Assembly (NCBI RefSeq): GCF_000023285.1
Contig: NC_013162.1
Location: 846,501-910,500 of the forward strand
From: Capnocytophaga ochracea DSM 7271
Lineage (GTDB): Bacteria; Bacteroidota; Bacteroidia; Flavobacteriales; Flavobacteriaceae
Reading direction: 5' to 3'
Length of the DNA stretch: 64,000 nt
Below, piece by piece: positions 18,110 through 26,765 of this stretch. Every line of letters begins with the position of its first letter. Position 1 is the first letter of the stretch. Under the pieces are notes generated by a model that saw nothing but the letters and a program-made list of their open reading frames with translations, searched no databases and had not been told where the DNA came from. The translations under genes and the position numbers were made by a program.

Positions 18110-19180
18110 TTAGGATTCCATATAGCCTTTGATTTCATATAAGCATCGGGTTTGCATATCTGCTCCTTGTAACCAAGAGCGATGCCAGTGGATGATTTTC
18201 TCTAAAGTATCGGCGAGTCGCCATTGAGGATGCCATTTGAGTCGGGTGGCAGCTTTGGAACAGTCAAGTTTCAAGAAATTAGCTTCGTGAGGCTGTTCGC
18301 TTTTGTCCCATTCATAACGAGCTCCTTCACCCCAAAATTGTACCATTTTCTCTAATATCCATTGTACTGATTGGCAATCGTCGTCCTTAGGTCCAAAATT
18401 CCAACCTTCGGCAAAGACATTGCCCTCATTATATAATCGTTCAGCTAATACTAAATAGCCTGAAAGGGGTTCCAAAACGTGTTGCCACGGACGGGTGGAT
18501 AGTGGGTTGCGGATGATTACAGGTTGTTGTTTTTCGAAAGCGCGCAAGATATCGGGTATTAATCTATCTTCAGCCCAATCGCCACCTCCTATTACATTAC
18601 CTGCACGGGCTGAAGCTATGGCTGCGGTATCGTCAGTATAAAAAAACGAACGGCGATAAGCAGACACTACTAACTCAGCACATCCTTTGCTATTGCTATA
18701 AGGGTCGTATCCTCCCATAGGTTCATTTTCGCGGTAGCCCCATTCCCATTCGTGGTTCTCATAACACTTATCGGTTGTGATGACTACCACTGATTTTAGG
18801 TTAGGAGTATGGCGAGCTACTTCTAAAACGTTTACAGTGCCCATTACATTGGTACTATACGTATCTACAGGTTCTTTGTAGGAAAGTCGCACTAAAGGTT
18901 GGGCTGCTAAGTGTAACAACACATCGGGGTTGAAAGCACGAATGCTTTGCGATAGCTGTTGCAGGTTGCGAATGTCGCCTATTTCAGTTTGCATATTATC
19001 GCCTACTTTAGCTACATCAAAGAGTGCGGGTTGGGTAGGAGGAGTTAAAGAAAATCCTTTTACCTCAGCACCCATCAGCTGTAGCCATAGGGATAGCCAC
19101 GAACCTTTGAAGCCCGTGTGCCCTGTAACAAATACGCGTTTGCCTTTCCAAAATTGTGGATTTACTTTTCCTATTGCCAT
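18110..19180 (-). CDS. rfbG: CDP-glucose 4,6-dehydratase
   Basis: This SDR enzyme converts CDP-glucose to CDP-4-keto-6-deoxyglucose, the committing step toward dideoxysugars. It has WKGKRVFVTGHTGFKGSWLSL at the N-terminus, LAAQPLVRLSYKEP, VVITTDKCYEN with the catalytic region, YDPYSNSKGCAELV with Tyr-x3-Lys, and AGNVIGGGDWAEDRLIPD. I start it at the ATG at 19180; the frame extends three codons further to a TTG at 19189. It overlaps the end of rfbF, so translation is likely coupled. Confidence 0.95.
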   Translation of the reverse strand: MAIGKVNPQFWKGKRVFVTGHTGFKGSWLSLWLQLMGAEVKGFSLTPPTQPALFDVAKVGDNMQTEIGDIRNLQQLSQSIRAFNPDVLLHLAAQPLVRLSYKEPVDTYSTNVMGTVNVLEVARHTPNLKSVVVITTDKCYENHEWEWGYRENEPMGGYDPYSNSKGCAELVVSAYRRSFFYTDDTAAIASARAGNVIGGGDWAEDRLIPDILRAFEKQQPVIIRNPLSTRPWQHVLEPLSGYLVLAERLYNEGNVFAEGWNFGPKDDDCQSVQWILEKMVQFWGEGARYEWDKSEQPHEANFLKLDCSKAATRLKWHPQWRLADTLEKIIHWHRSWLQGADMQTRCLYEIKGYMES

Positions 19181-19944
19181 ACTTTCCAAGGAGCTTTATT
19201 GTTTTGCCATAATTCTTCTAAGAGCATTTTGTCGCGAAGGGTATCCATAGGTTGCCAAAATCCTTCGTGTTTGTAGCTCATCAACTGTCCGTCGGCAGCT
19301 AATCCTTTGAGAGGTTCTTGTTCCCAAATTGTATTATCGTCTTTGATGCGCTCTATCACTTTGGGAGAAAGGACAAAGAAACCTCCGTTTACGAGAGCAC
19401 CATCGCCTTTTGGTTTTTCTTGGAACTTCATAATCTGATTGTCTACTATATCTAAAGCTCCAAAGCGACCTGGGGGGTAGACAGAAGTGAGGGTAGCCTG
19501 CTTGCCGTGAGCTTTATGAAAAGCTAGTAATTTAGCAATATCAATATCAGCTACCCCATCGCCATAGGTAAAGCAAAAAGCTTCCTCATTGGCTATATAA
19601 GGCAATACTCTTCTAAGGCGTCCTCCGGTCATAGAGTGTTCTCCTGTATCTACGAGGGTTACTTTCCACGGTTCAGCACGTTTTTGGTGTACGTGCATCT
19701 CGTTGTTTGCCATATCGAAAGTGATATCCGATTGGTGCATAAAGTAGTTGGCAAAATACTCTTTGATGATATAGCCTTTATAGCCACAACAGATGATGAA
19801 CTCATTGATGCCATAATGCGAATAAATTTTGAGGATATGCCATAAGATGGGCATTCCTCCTATTTCTACCATTGGTTTGGGTTTTACAACGGTCTCTTCA
19901 CTGAGGCGTGTACCAAGACCGCCTGCTAATATTACTGCTTTCAT
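19171..19944 (-). CDS. rfbF: Glucose-1-phosphate cytidylyltransferase
   Basis: This enzyme makes CDP-glucose from CTP and glucose-1-phosphate, the entry to the CDP-tyvelose route. The nucleotidyltransferase signature LAGGLGTRLSEETVVKPKPM, IGGMPILWHILKIYSHYG and FCFTYGDGVADIDI are typical of RfbF, and the length of 257 residues is that of the family. It is followed by rfbG with a short overlap and preceded by the flavin/iron-sulfur reductase gene, giving the order reductase-rfbF-rfbG-rfbH as in known ddh clusters. Confidence 0.96.
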   Translation of the reverse strand: MKAVILAGGLGTRLSEETVVKPKPMVEIGGMPILWHILKIYSHYGINEFIICCGYKGYIIKEYFANYFMHQSDITFDMANNEMHVHQKRAEPWKVTLVDTGEHSMTGGRLRRVLPYIANEEAFCFTYGDGVADIDIAKLLAFHKAHGKQATLTSVYPPGRFGALDIVDNQIMKFQEKPKGDGALVNGGFFVLSPKVIERIKDDNTIWEQEPLKGLAADGQLMSYKHEGFWQPMDTLRDKMLLEELWQNNKAPWKVWQ

Positions 19945-19949
19945 AGAGA

Positions 19950-19982
19950 TAATTTGTCAATTTGTTAATTTGTCAATTTGCT
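19950..19982. repeat. 8-bp tandem microsatellite (TTTGTCAA type)
   Basis: About four imperfect units of TTTGTCAA/TTTGTTAA lie between the reductase and rfbF genes and run into the last codons of the reductase gene. They resemble other 7/8-bp tandem repeats found in spacers of this window. Confidence 0.7.
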
Positions 19983-20962
19983 GATATAAAGGCATCGGAG
20001 AAGAAGTTTTCTTCTTTTAATCCTTGTTGGGTGAGGAGCTTTTGGGCGCTTTGTATCATTAGTTCACTACCACAAGCATATACTTGTGCTTTTTGCCAAA
20101 GGATAGGTTGCTGTAATGCTATTTCTTGTACATAACCTTTAGCACCTTGCCACTGCTCTTCGCGAGAGAGTACGGGTATATAGGTGAAATTAGGTAGTGT
20201 TGTTTCGGGTTGCCAAAAGAGGTCTTCTTTCTTTCTTCCTCCCCAAAGTAACCATATTTTTTTATGAGTTGTTAATTCAGGTGTAGATTGCAGCTGCTCT
20301 AAAATTGCTTTTATAGGTGCGATTCCAGTGCCTGTAGCTATTAAAACGATCTCCTCACAATCGGGATTATTGCGATAGAAAAAAGTACCCAGCGGGCCTT
20401 CCATTCGTAATAAGTCGTTAGGTTTGGCTTCGTTAAACCAGTACTGACTAAATAAACCTCCTTCATAATTACGGATAAAGAGTCTTAGTTCATTGGCTTC
20501 ACATTGGCTATGACTGATAGAATAACTGCGTTTTTGTCCGTTTCTGATAATATCTACATACTGCCCAGCTAAGAACTGAAAGACTATCTTTGGGGGCAAG
20601 CGCAATACTACTTCTACAATATTAGGAGTAAGTACAGTGATGTTATTTATTTTACAAGGTGTAACTTGTGGTTTAGGCAATTTTACTGCCAAGTCTTCTA
20701 CATCTAATATTACTTCTGATCTAGGTACTACATTGCACGAGAGTACATAGCCCGCTGCTTTTTCTTCTGCTGTAAGCACTTTTTCGTCTTGCAAATTCTC
20801 AACTTTGCCTTGAAGTATTTTTACACGGCAACTCCTGCAACGTGCCTCAAAGCACGAATATTCTAAACTGATATCGTTATTTAAGGCGGCTCTTAGTAAA
20901 GAGGTATTCTCATCACAAGGATAAGATTTGTCGTTTTTTAAATGTATGGTATACTTACTCAA
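19973..20962 (-). CDS. ddhD: CDP-6-deoxy-3,4-glucoseen reductase (E3)
   Basis: This is the electron-transfer partner of RfbH, passing electrons from NADH through FAD and a plant-type ferredoxin centre. The N-terminal domain has CFEARCRSC (Cys37, 42, 45) plus Cys76; the FAD domain has KRSYSIS near 144; and the NAD domain has LIATGTGIAPIKAIL. The length of 329 residues matches AscD/RfbI/DdhD. It precedes rfbF, as in enteric ddh clusters. Confidence 0.93.
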   Translation of the reverse strand: MSKYTIHLKNDKSYPCDENTSLLRAALNNDISLEYSCFEARCRSCRVKILQGKVENLQDEKVLTAEEKAAGYVLSCNVVPRSEVILDVEDLAVKLPKPQVTPCKINNITVLTPNIVEVVLRLPPKIVFQFLAGQYVDIIRNGQKRSYSISHSQCEANELRLFIRNYEGGLFSQYWFNEAKPNDLLRMEGPLGTFFYRNNPDCEEIVLIATGTGIAPIKAILEQLQSTPELTTHKKIWLLWGGRKKEDLFWQPETTLPNFTYIPVLSREEQWQGAKGYVQEIALQQPILWQKAQVYACGSELMIQSAQKLLTQQGLKEENFFSDAFISAN

Positions 20963-20994
20963 AATATTTTATAAATAATGTCGTCTTATCTTCC

Positions 20995-22311
20995 TTATAC
21001 TCCTATCTGTACATACTCCCAACCCTTGCTTGGTAACTCAAAGGCATTATACTGATTCCTGCCATCAAAGATTACTTTTTCTTTTAGCATTTTAGCAATC
21101 TCGTCGAAATCGGGCACGCGGAACTCTTTCCACTCGGTGAGCAACAACAAAGCGTCCGCACCTTTAAGAGCTTCGTATTTGCTCTCTACATAAGTAACGG
21201 GTACGTCTTTTAGGTAACATACCTTTGCCTCGTGAACTGCTTTGGGGTCGTAGGCTTGTACTTTGGCACCGCGTTTTATGAGCTCCTTGATGATGTAAAT
21301 CGCAGGTGCTTCGCGCATATCATCGGTTTCGGGCTTGAACGAGAGCCCCCATACCGCAAAAGTCCTACCACTGAGGTCTTCCCCATATTTGTCGACTACT
21401 TTCTGTGCGATCACTATCTTCTGACGGTTGTTCACATTGTCTACTGATTCAATCAGTTCTGCTTTGTAATCTACCTCTTCTGCTAATTTTTTAAGTGCCA
21501 ATACGTCTTTCGGGAAACAAGAACCACCATAACCACATCCTGGGTAAATAAAGCTATAGCCTATCCTGCTATCAGAACCTATCCCTATACGCACTTTATT
21601 TACATCAGCCCCTACACGCTCACAGATATTCGCAATTTCGTTCATAAATGAAATCTTAGTAGCCAGCATAGTATTCGCAGCGTATTTGGTCATCTCTGCC
21701 GAACGAATGTCCATCGTGATAAAGCGTTCGTTTTGTAAGAAAAAGGATGAGTAAAGGGCTTTCATCTTAGTAAAAGCATCATCGCTATCAGCCCCTATTA
21801 CCACGCGGTCAGGTTTCATAAAATCCTGAATAGCTTTACCTTCTTTTAAAAACTCGGGGTTGGACACCACGTGAAATTTGTAATTCATTCCGCGTTTATC
21901 CAAGGCAGCTTGCACGGTAGTGCGTACCTTGTCGGCAGTGCCTACGGGCACGGTCGATTTGTCTACTACTATTAACTCTCCTTGCATTGTCTCACCTATC
22001 TGTTGGGCTACCGAAAGCACATATTGCAAGTCTGCCGACCCATCATCACCCATAGGCGTGCCTACAGCTATAAAAGCTATCTCAGCACCTTTGATTGCCT
22101 CCGCGAGGTCAGTAGTGAAAAATAGTGTTTTAGCTAAATTGCTCTGTACCATTTCTTCCAATCCTGGCTCGTAAATAGGAATCACACCTTGTTTGAGCTT
22201 CTCTATTTTCTCAGAGTTTACATCTACGCAAGTTACCTTGTTGCCCATCTCAGCGAAACAAGTCCCTGATACTAACCCCACATACCCAGTGCCTATGACT
22301 GCTATTCTCAT
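20995..22311 (-). CDS. ugd: UDP-glucose 6-dehydrogenase family protein
   Basis: This nucleotide-sugar 6-dehydrogenase is predicted to oxidise UDP-glucose to UDP-glucuronate. It has MRIAVIGTGYVGLVSGTCFA, VDKSTVPVGTAD, NPEFLKEGKAIQDF, the catalytic cysteine in YPGCGYGGSCFPKD and WGLSFKPETDDMREAP. The length of 438 residues and the motifs fit Ugd/TuaD better than WecC-type enzymes. It overlaps the upstream dehydratase gene by four bases. A uronic acid in the repeat unit is therefore plausible. Confidence 0.93.
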   Translation of the reverse strand: MRIAVIGTGYVGLVSGTCFAEMGNKVTCVDVNSEKIEKLKQGVIPIYEPGLEEMVQSNLAKTLFFTTDLAEAIKGAEIAFIAVGTPMGDDGSADLQYVLSVAQQIGETMQGELIVVDKSTVPVGTADKVRTTVQAALDKRGMNYKFHVVSNPEFLKEGKAIQDFMKPDRVVIGADSDDAFTKMKALYSSFFLQNERFITMDIRSAEMTKYAANTMLATKISFMNEIANICERVGADVNKVRIGIGSDSRIGYSFIYPGCGYGGSCFPKDVLALKKLAEEVDYKAELIESVDNVNNRQKIVIAQKVVDKYGEDLSGRTFAVWGLSFKPETDDMREAPAIYIIKELIKRGAKVQAYDPKAVHEAKVCYLKDVPVTYVESKYEALKGADALLLLTEWKEFRVPDFDEIAKMLKEKVIFDGRNQYNAFELPSKGWEYVQIGV

Positions 22312-24233
22312 TCTATTTTCTTATCTAAGGTTTCATATTCGGAGTTATTGCTTTTAAACTCCTTCACTATTTGTTTTAATAAACGCACTACTTCTCTCTT
22401 ATCGCCTTGTGTAGCTACTTTATATATTTGGGTAGTGAGTGCCTCTATCTCAGTAAACGACATTGAAGGGTCTTTGCTAATCATTATTTTCTTATGGTGC
22501 GTAGGCATTGTTTTAGTACTGTCACTTAATAATTCTTCATAGAGTTTCTCACCAGGTCGCAAACCTGTGTACACGAGCTTGATATCTACGTTTGGTTCAT
22601 AGCCTGATAGTTTAATCATACGAGTAGCAAGGTTGAGTATCTTCACGGGTTCACCCATATCAAAAACAAATATCTCGCCACCTTTGCCCATAGTCCCTGC
22701 TTGAAGCACCAACTCACACGCTTCGGGTATAGTCATAAAGTAGCGTACTATATCAGGGTGGGTGATGGTTACAGGACCTCCTTTTTCTATCTGTTTCCTA
22801 AAATGGGGGATTACCGACCCATTAGAGCCCAACACATTGCCAAAACGAGTAGTGATAAAAGCTGTTTTATTGCCTTCTTTGTTTTGTAAGGCTTGTACAA
22901 AAAGCTCTGCCACCCTCTTTGAAGCTCCCATTACATTGGTGGGGTTTACAGCTTTATCAGTGGATATCATCACAAAGTGAGGTACTTCATATTTGTTAGC
23001 CAAAAGTGCTACATTTTTAGTCCCTTGTATGTTTACTAACACAGCTTCGTGCGGATTCTCTTCTATCATCGGTACGTGCTTATAGGCAGCCGCGTGATAC
23101 ACTACTGAAAACTTATGTGCTTTAAACACACTTTCTAAACGTTCACAGTTAGTAATATCGGCTAAAACAAACTCAAAAGCAATGTCTGGGAAACACTCTT
23201 TAAGTTCTAACTCTATGTCGTATAGAGGCGTTTCTGCTTGGTCGAGCACAACTACTAAGGCAGGGGTGAAGGTAGCTATCTGTCGTATCAACTCACTACC
23301 AATAGACCCTGCTCCTCCTGTTACTAATATATTTTTGTGATAGTGTTTTTCTCGTACTTCTTCGTTATCTAATACTATCTGTCTACGCCCTAATAGGTCT
23401 TCTATTTGTATTTTATGAAGATTAAATCCTTCTTTTTCTGGACGTAATTTCTGTAATGCGGGGGTTTTGAGTATTTGTAAACCTTTGTCTAAACACACAT
23501 TCACCCAAAAAGTCATCTCTTCTTTCGAAAGATGATTCTTGTTTATGAGCACCCCATCAGCCTCTAATTCTTCACAAGGAGTATCTATAAATTTATCTTT
23601 TGAGATAATAGGTCTACCCAATAGTGTAGCCTGTTTAGGATTCGTGCGCCCTGTAAGGAAACCTACTACCGAATAAGGAATCGCAGCATTGCCTATAATC
23701 CCATTGGCAAAAGCAACTGCTTCATCATCTATCCCCAAGATAAGAATACGCCTCTTAGAAGTACGTCTATTAATTTCTTTTACCAAATAGAAAAACTCTT
23801 TTACCGATAACCTAAATACGAATAGTATGATGAACGACACTGTAAAATATATCAGTAGAATAGGGTTCAACAACACTTTTTCGCCTATAACGTGCAGACT
23901 TATCTTGTTGGCAATAAACATTGCTATTACCGTGCACCCACTTGAAAGCAGAATGCGAAACAAATCTCTAAAAGTAGAATACCGTATAATCCCTGAATAA
24001 GTACGGAAGATGAACATAAAGAAGATGTTCACTCCGATAACTAATAAATAGCGTTTGTAAAGAGGAATACTGTCAGGAATATATACCCCCAAGCGCTCTA
24101 CTACAAAAAAGGAAAAGAATAGAGCTATAAATAGCAAAAACACTTCCATACACACCACTATCCAACGTGGGGTGTAACGGGCAGTAGCTAAGTTTACCAA
24201 AGTGCTATCACTATATGTATGTGCTTGAGGCAT
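22308..24233 (-). CDS. Membrane UDP-sugar 4,6-dehydratase (PglF/CapD/WbpM-like)
   Basis: This long-form dehydratase makes UDP-4-keto-6-deoxy-GlcNAc. The N-terminus has four hydrophobic segments; a first Rossmann-like domain has RILILGIDDEAVAFANG; the catalytic domain has VTGGAGSIGSELIRQI, HAAAYKHVPMIEENP and STDKAVNPTNVMGASKRVAE, with Met in place of the usual Tyr as known in this family. I place the start at the ATG at 24233: the frame continues upstream to a GTG at 24263, but that overlaps the -7 box at 24263-24270. It is followed by ugd and preceded by bacillosamine-type aminotransferase and acetyltransferase genes. Confidence 0.93.
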   Translation of the reverse strand: MPQAHTYSDSTLVNLATARYTPRWIVVCMEVFLLFIALFFSFFVVERLGVYIPDSIPLYKRYLLVIGVNIFFMFIFRTYSGIIRYSTFRDLFRILLSSGCTVIAMFIANKISLHVIGEKVLLNPILLIYFTVSFIILFVFRLSVKEFFYLVKEINRRTSKRRILILGIDDEAVAFANGIIGNAAIPYSVVGFLTGRTNPKQATLLGRPIISKDKFIDTPCEELEADGVLINKNHLSKEEMTFWVNVCLDKGLQILKTPALQKLRPEKEGFNLHKIQIEDLLGRRQIVLDNEEVREKHYHKNILVTGGAGSIGSELIRQIATFTPALVVVLDQAETPLYDIELELKECFPDIAFEFVLADITNCERLESVFKAHKFSVVYHAAAYKHVPMIEENPHEAVLVNIQGTKNVALLANKYEVPHFVMISTDKAVNPTNVMGASKRVAELFVQALQNKEGNKTAFITTRFGNVLGSNGSVIPHFRKQIEKGGPVTITHPDIVRYFMTIPEACELVLQAGTMGKGGEIFVFDMGEPVKILNLATRMIKLSGYEPNVDIKLVYTGLRPGEKLYEELLSDSTKTMPTHHKKIMISKDPSMSFTEIEALTTQIYKVATQGDKREVVRLLKQIVKEFKSNNSEYETLDKKIE

Positions 24234-24262
24234 TGTTTTAAATATAAATGGAAAAATTTGCA

Positions 24263-24270
24263 CAAAGGTA
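24263..24270 (-). promoter_or_regulatory. Probable -7 promoter box (TACCTTTG)
   Basis: TAnnTTTG on the minus strand, about 30 bases before the ATG of the dehydratase gene; the -33 element is not obvious. It would be an internal promoter for the run of genes from the dehydratase down to 3663. Confidence 0.6.
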
Positions 24271-24300
24271 CAAAATTCTTTTTAATTTTATAGAGACACT

Positions 24301-25428
24301 TTATAATTTCTTAAAAACGCCTTTTATTCTCTCTCGGTCTGCATCAGTAAGATTAGAACCTGAGGGCAAACATAAACCATTGTTAAATAAGTGCTCACAG
24401 GTCTTTTTACCATAGTAAGGAGCTGAGGCAAACACAGGTTGCAAGTGCATAGGTTTCCACAAGGGGCGCGTTTCAATATTTTCTTCCAAAAAGGCTAATC
24501 GCAAGTCTTCTCTATCAAATCCTGTTTTAGTTTTATCAATGGTAATAGCCGAAAGCCAATAATTACAAAAGTAATCTTCATTGGGCTCTGTAAGTAATTT
24601 TATCCCTTCAATTCCTTCGAACAAATCGGCATAAAAAGCGTGCATCTTTCGGCGAGCTTCAATGCGCTGTGGCAATACCTCCATTTGTCCGCGACCTATG
24701 CCTGCCGTAATATTGCTCATACGGTAGTTATACCCTATGTGCGAATGCTGGTAGTGAGGAGCGTTGTCGCGCGCTTGGGTGCTCAAAAATACAGCTTTAT
24801 CTTTCTCTTCTTGAGTGTGACATACCAAAGCCCCTCCTCCTGAGGTAGTGATAATCTTATTGCCGTTGAACGACAGTACCCCAAACCTACCAAAAGTACC
24901 ACAAGGTTTTCCTTTGTAAGTGCTTCCTAAGGCTTCGGCGGCATCTTCCACCAATGGAATATCATACTTTTTACATAGAGTGAGCACCTCCTCTATTTTG
25001 AAAGGCATTCCGTAGAGCGATACAGCGATTACCGCTTTAGGCTTCTTGCCTTTCTTAATGCGGTCTTTAATAGCTTCTTCTAAGAAAACGGGAGAGATAT
25101 TCCAGGTGCTCTCTTCCGAGTCTACAAACACGGGCGTAGCTCCTTGGTATACGATAGGGTTAGCAGAAGCTGAAAAAGTCATCGATTGACAGAGCACCTC
25201 ATCGCCTGCTTGCACATCACATTCTATAAGAGCTAGGTGCAAGGCTGCCGTACCCGCCGAAAGCGCCGATACTTTCACTCCATTGCCTAAAAAGCGCTGT
25301 AAATCTTCCTCAAAGCCGTTTACGTTAGGACCTAAGGGCGCTACCCAATTCTCCTCAAAGGCTTGATGGATATATTTAAGTTCGTTCCCTCCCATATGAG
25401 GGGAAGAAAGCCATATTTTTTCTTTCAT
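24301..25428 (-). CDS. DegT/DnrJ/EryC1/StrS aminotransferase (PglE-like)
   Basis: This is a PLP-dependent sugar aminotransferase, probably aminating the 4-keto sugar made by the adjacent dehydratase. It starts KIWLSSPHMGGNELKYI, has LSAGTAALHLALIECDV, EDAAEALGSTYKGKPCGTFG and the PLP-lysine in LSFNGNKIITTSGGGAL. The length of 375 residues is normal. The neighbours (acetyltransferase, phosphoglycosyl transferase) and order point to UDP-N,N'-diacetylbacillosamine or a related sugar. Confidence 0.92.
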   Translation of the reverse strand: MKEKIWLSSPHMGGNELKYIHQAFEENWVAPLGPNVNGFEEDLQRFLGNGVKVSALSAGTAALHLALIECDVQAGDEVLCQSMTFSASANPIVYQGATPVFVDSEESTWNISPVFLEEAIKDRIKKGKKPKAVIAVSLYGMPFKIEEVLTLCKKYDIPLVEDAAEALGSTYKGKPCGTFGRFGVLSFNGNKIITTSGGGALVCHTQEEKDKAVFLSTQARDNAPHYQHSHIGYNYRMSNITAGIGRGQMEVLPQRIEARRKMHAFYADLFEGIEGIKLLTEPNEDYFCNYWLSAITIDKTKTGFDREDLRLAFLEENIETRPLWKPMHLQPVFASAPYYGKKTCEHLFNNGLCLPSGSNLTDADRERIKGVFKKL

Positions 25429-25432
25429 ACTA

Positions 25433-26026
25433 TTATTTTTTTATAAAATCTCCAGCATTTATAATACTTTGCTCAGCAATTGTTATGCCATTTGAAATGG
25501 TTGCATTACTACCTATAAAAGTCCCTTTACCTACTACAGTATCTCCATTTACTGTAGCACAAGTAGAAATGTGACAAAAATCACCAATTTGCACATTGTG
25601 TTCGATATTTGCTTTTGTGTTGATAATACAATGTTTACCTACTTTTGCCTTGGCATTGATGATGGCATTATGCATTATAACTGTTCCCTCGCCTATAGTA
25701 GCATATTTTGAAACATAGGCAAAAGGAGATACCACTGTGGCTAATCTTGCTTTACAAGACTCTAATAACAAGGCAATATCTTCTCTTACAAAAGATGATT
25801 TTATTTGACCTACTGTTATTAAGAAAAATACTCCTTCAGTAGATAATTCCTTCACTAAATCTCTATTGCCTAAAATAGGATAACCTAAAACATCTCCTTC
25901 CTTTGTGTCGTCTAGAATTCCTTTGATATTATATTTATCTTCTTGTTCAACAACATCAATTACGGAAAGACAATGACCTCCTCCTCCTATCAGTATAATA
26001 TCAGGTTTGTTATTTTCTCCTTTCAT
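25433..26026 (-). CDS. NeuD/PglD-family sugar O/N-acetyltransferase
   Basis: This 197-residue protein has an N-terminal Rossmann-like part (DIILIGGGGHCLSVIDVV) that binds the nucleotide sugar and a C-terminal left-handed beta-helix of hexapeptide repeats (for example ATIGEGTVIMHNAIINAKAK, TKANIEHNVQIGDFCHI). The probable catalytic His lies in IEHNVQIG. In PglD enzymes the product is UDP-diacetylbacillosamine. It sits four bases before the aminotransferase gene and follows the PglC-like gene by 21 bases. Confidence 0.92.
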   Translation of the reverse strand: MKGENNKPDIILIGGGGHCLSVIDVVEQEDKYNIKGILDDTKEGDVLGYPILGNRDLVKELSTEGVFFLITVGQIKSSFVREDIALLLESCKARLATVVSPFAYVSKYATIGEGTVIMHNAIINAKAKVGKHCIINTKANIEHNVQIGDFCHISTCATVNGDTVVGKGTFIGSNATISNGITIAEQSIINAGDFIKK

Positions 26027-26047
26027 TTATAAAAAATATTTGTTGTG

Positions 26048-26671
26048 CTACAAACTGCTTGTCGTGTTACGACCCCCTCTAAACTCCTCCATTGTAGCTT
26101 GTCCTTCTTGTGATATCCCTTCGCGTATAAACACTTTCTTCACCGTAAGAAACAGTATTTTAAGGTCTAATACGAATGATTGGTGGTCTACGTACCACAC
26201 GTCCAACTCAAATTTCTTTTCCCAGCTGATAGCATTGCGCCCATTCACTTGCGCCCAACCAGTGATACCTGGTTTTACCTCGTGCCTACGCTTCTGAGTC
26301 TCATTATACAAAGGTAAATACTGAGGTAATAACGGTCTCGGACCTATAACCGACATATCCCCTTTCAATACATTCAGCAACTGTGGTATCTCATCAAGCG
26401 AAGTCTTCCGTACAAAAGCTCCTATTTTCGTGAGTCGCTTAGCATCAGGCAAAAGCTGTCCGTTGGCATCACAACGGTCATTCATTGTTTTGAACTTGAT
26501 AATCCTAAAAATGCGTTCTCCTTTCCCAGGTCGTAACTGATAGAAGAACGGCTTTCCGTTATTAGCAAACCACAACCCTACCATCACCACCACAAAGATA
26601 GGACTCAGCACAATAAAGGCAATCAGTGCTGTAAGAAAGTCTAACGCCGGTTTTATAATATTCCTATACAT
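26048..26671 (-). CDS. Initiating phosphoglycosyl transferase (PglC-like)
   Basis: This monotopic membrane enzyme transfers a sugar-1-phosphate to undecaprenyl phosphate to start each repeat unit. A re-entrant hydrophobic segment spans about residues 9-32, then PFFYQLRPGKGERIFRIIKFKTMND, and the catalytic Asp-Glu pair is in KTSLDEIPQLLNVLKGDMSVIGPRP. The length of 207 residues is the small PglC/EpsL size rather than the WcaJ form. With the neighbouring dehydratase, aminotransferase and acetyltransferase it suggests a bacillosamine-type first sugar. Confidence 0.93.
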   Translation of the reverse strand: MYRNIIKPALDFLTALIAFIVLSPIFVVVMVGLWFANNGKPFFYQLRPGKGERIFRIIKFKTMNDRCDANGQLLPDAKRLTKIGAFVRKTSLDEIPQLLNVLKGDMSVIGPRPLLPQYLPLYNETQKRRHEVKPGITGWAQVNGRNAISWEKKFELDVWYVDHQSFVLDLKILFLTVKKVFIREGISQEGQATMEEFRGGRNTTSSL

Positions 26672-26719
26672 CTATTTTCTCCCAAAAGTTACCCCTGTGG
26701 CTTCCACCTACCTGTCGCA

Positions 26720-26765
26720 CAACCACCATTAATCATTAACCACTAACCATTAACCATTAATCACT
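26720..26765. repeat. ATTAACC-type 7-bp imperfect tandem repeat
   Basis: Several degenerate units of CATTAACCA/CATTAATCA span the end of the methyltransferase gene and the spacer before the PglC-like gene. Confidence 0.6.
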
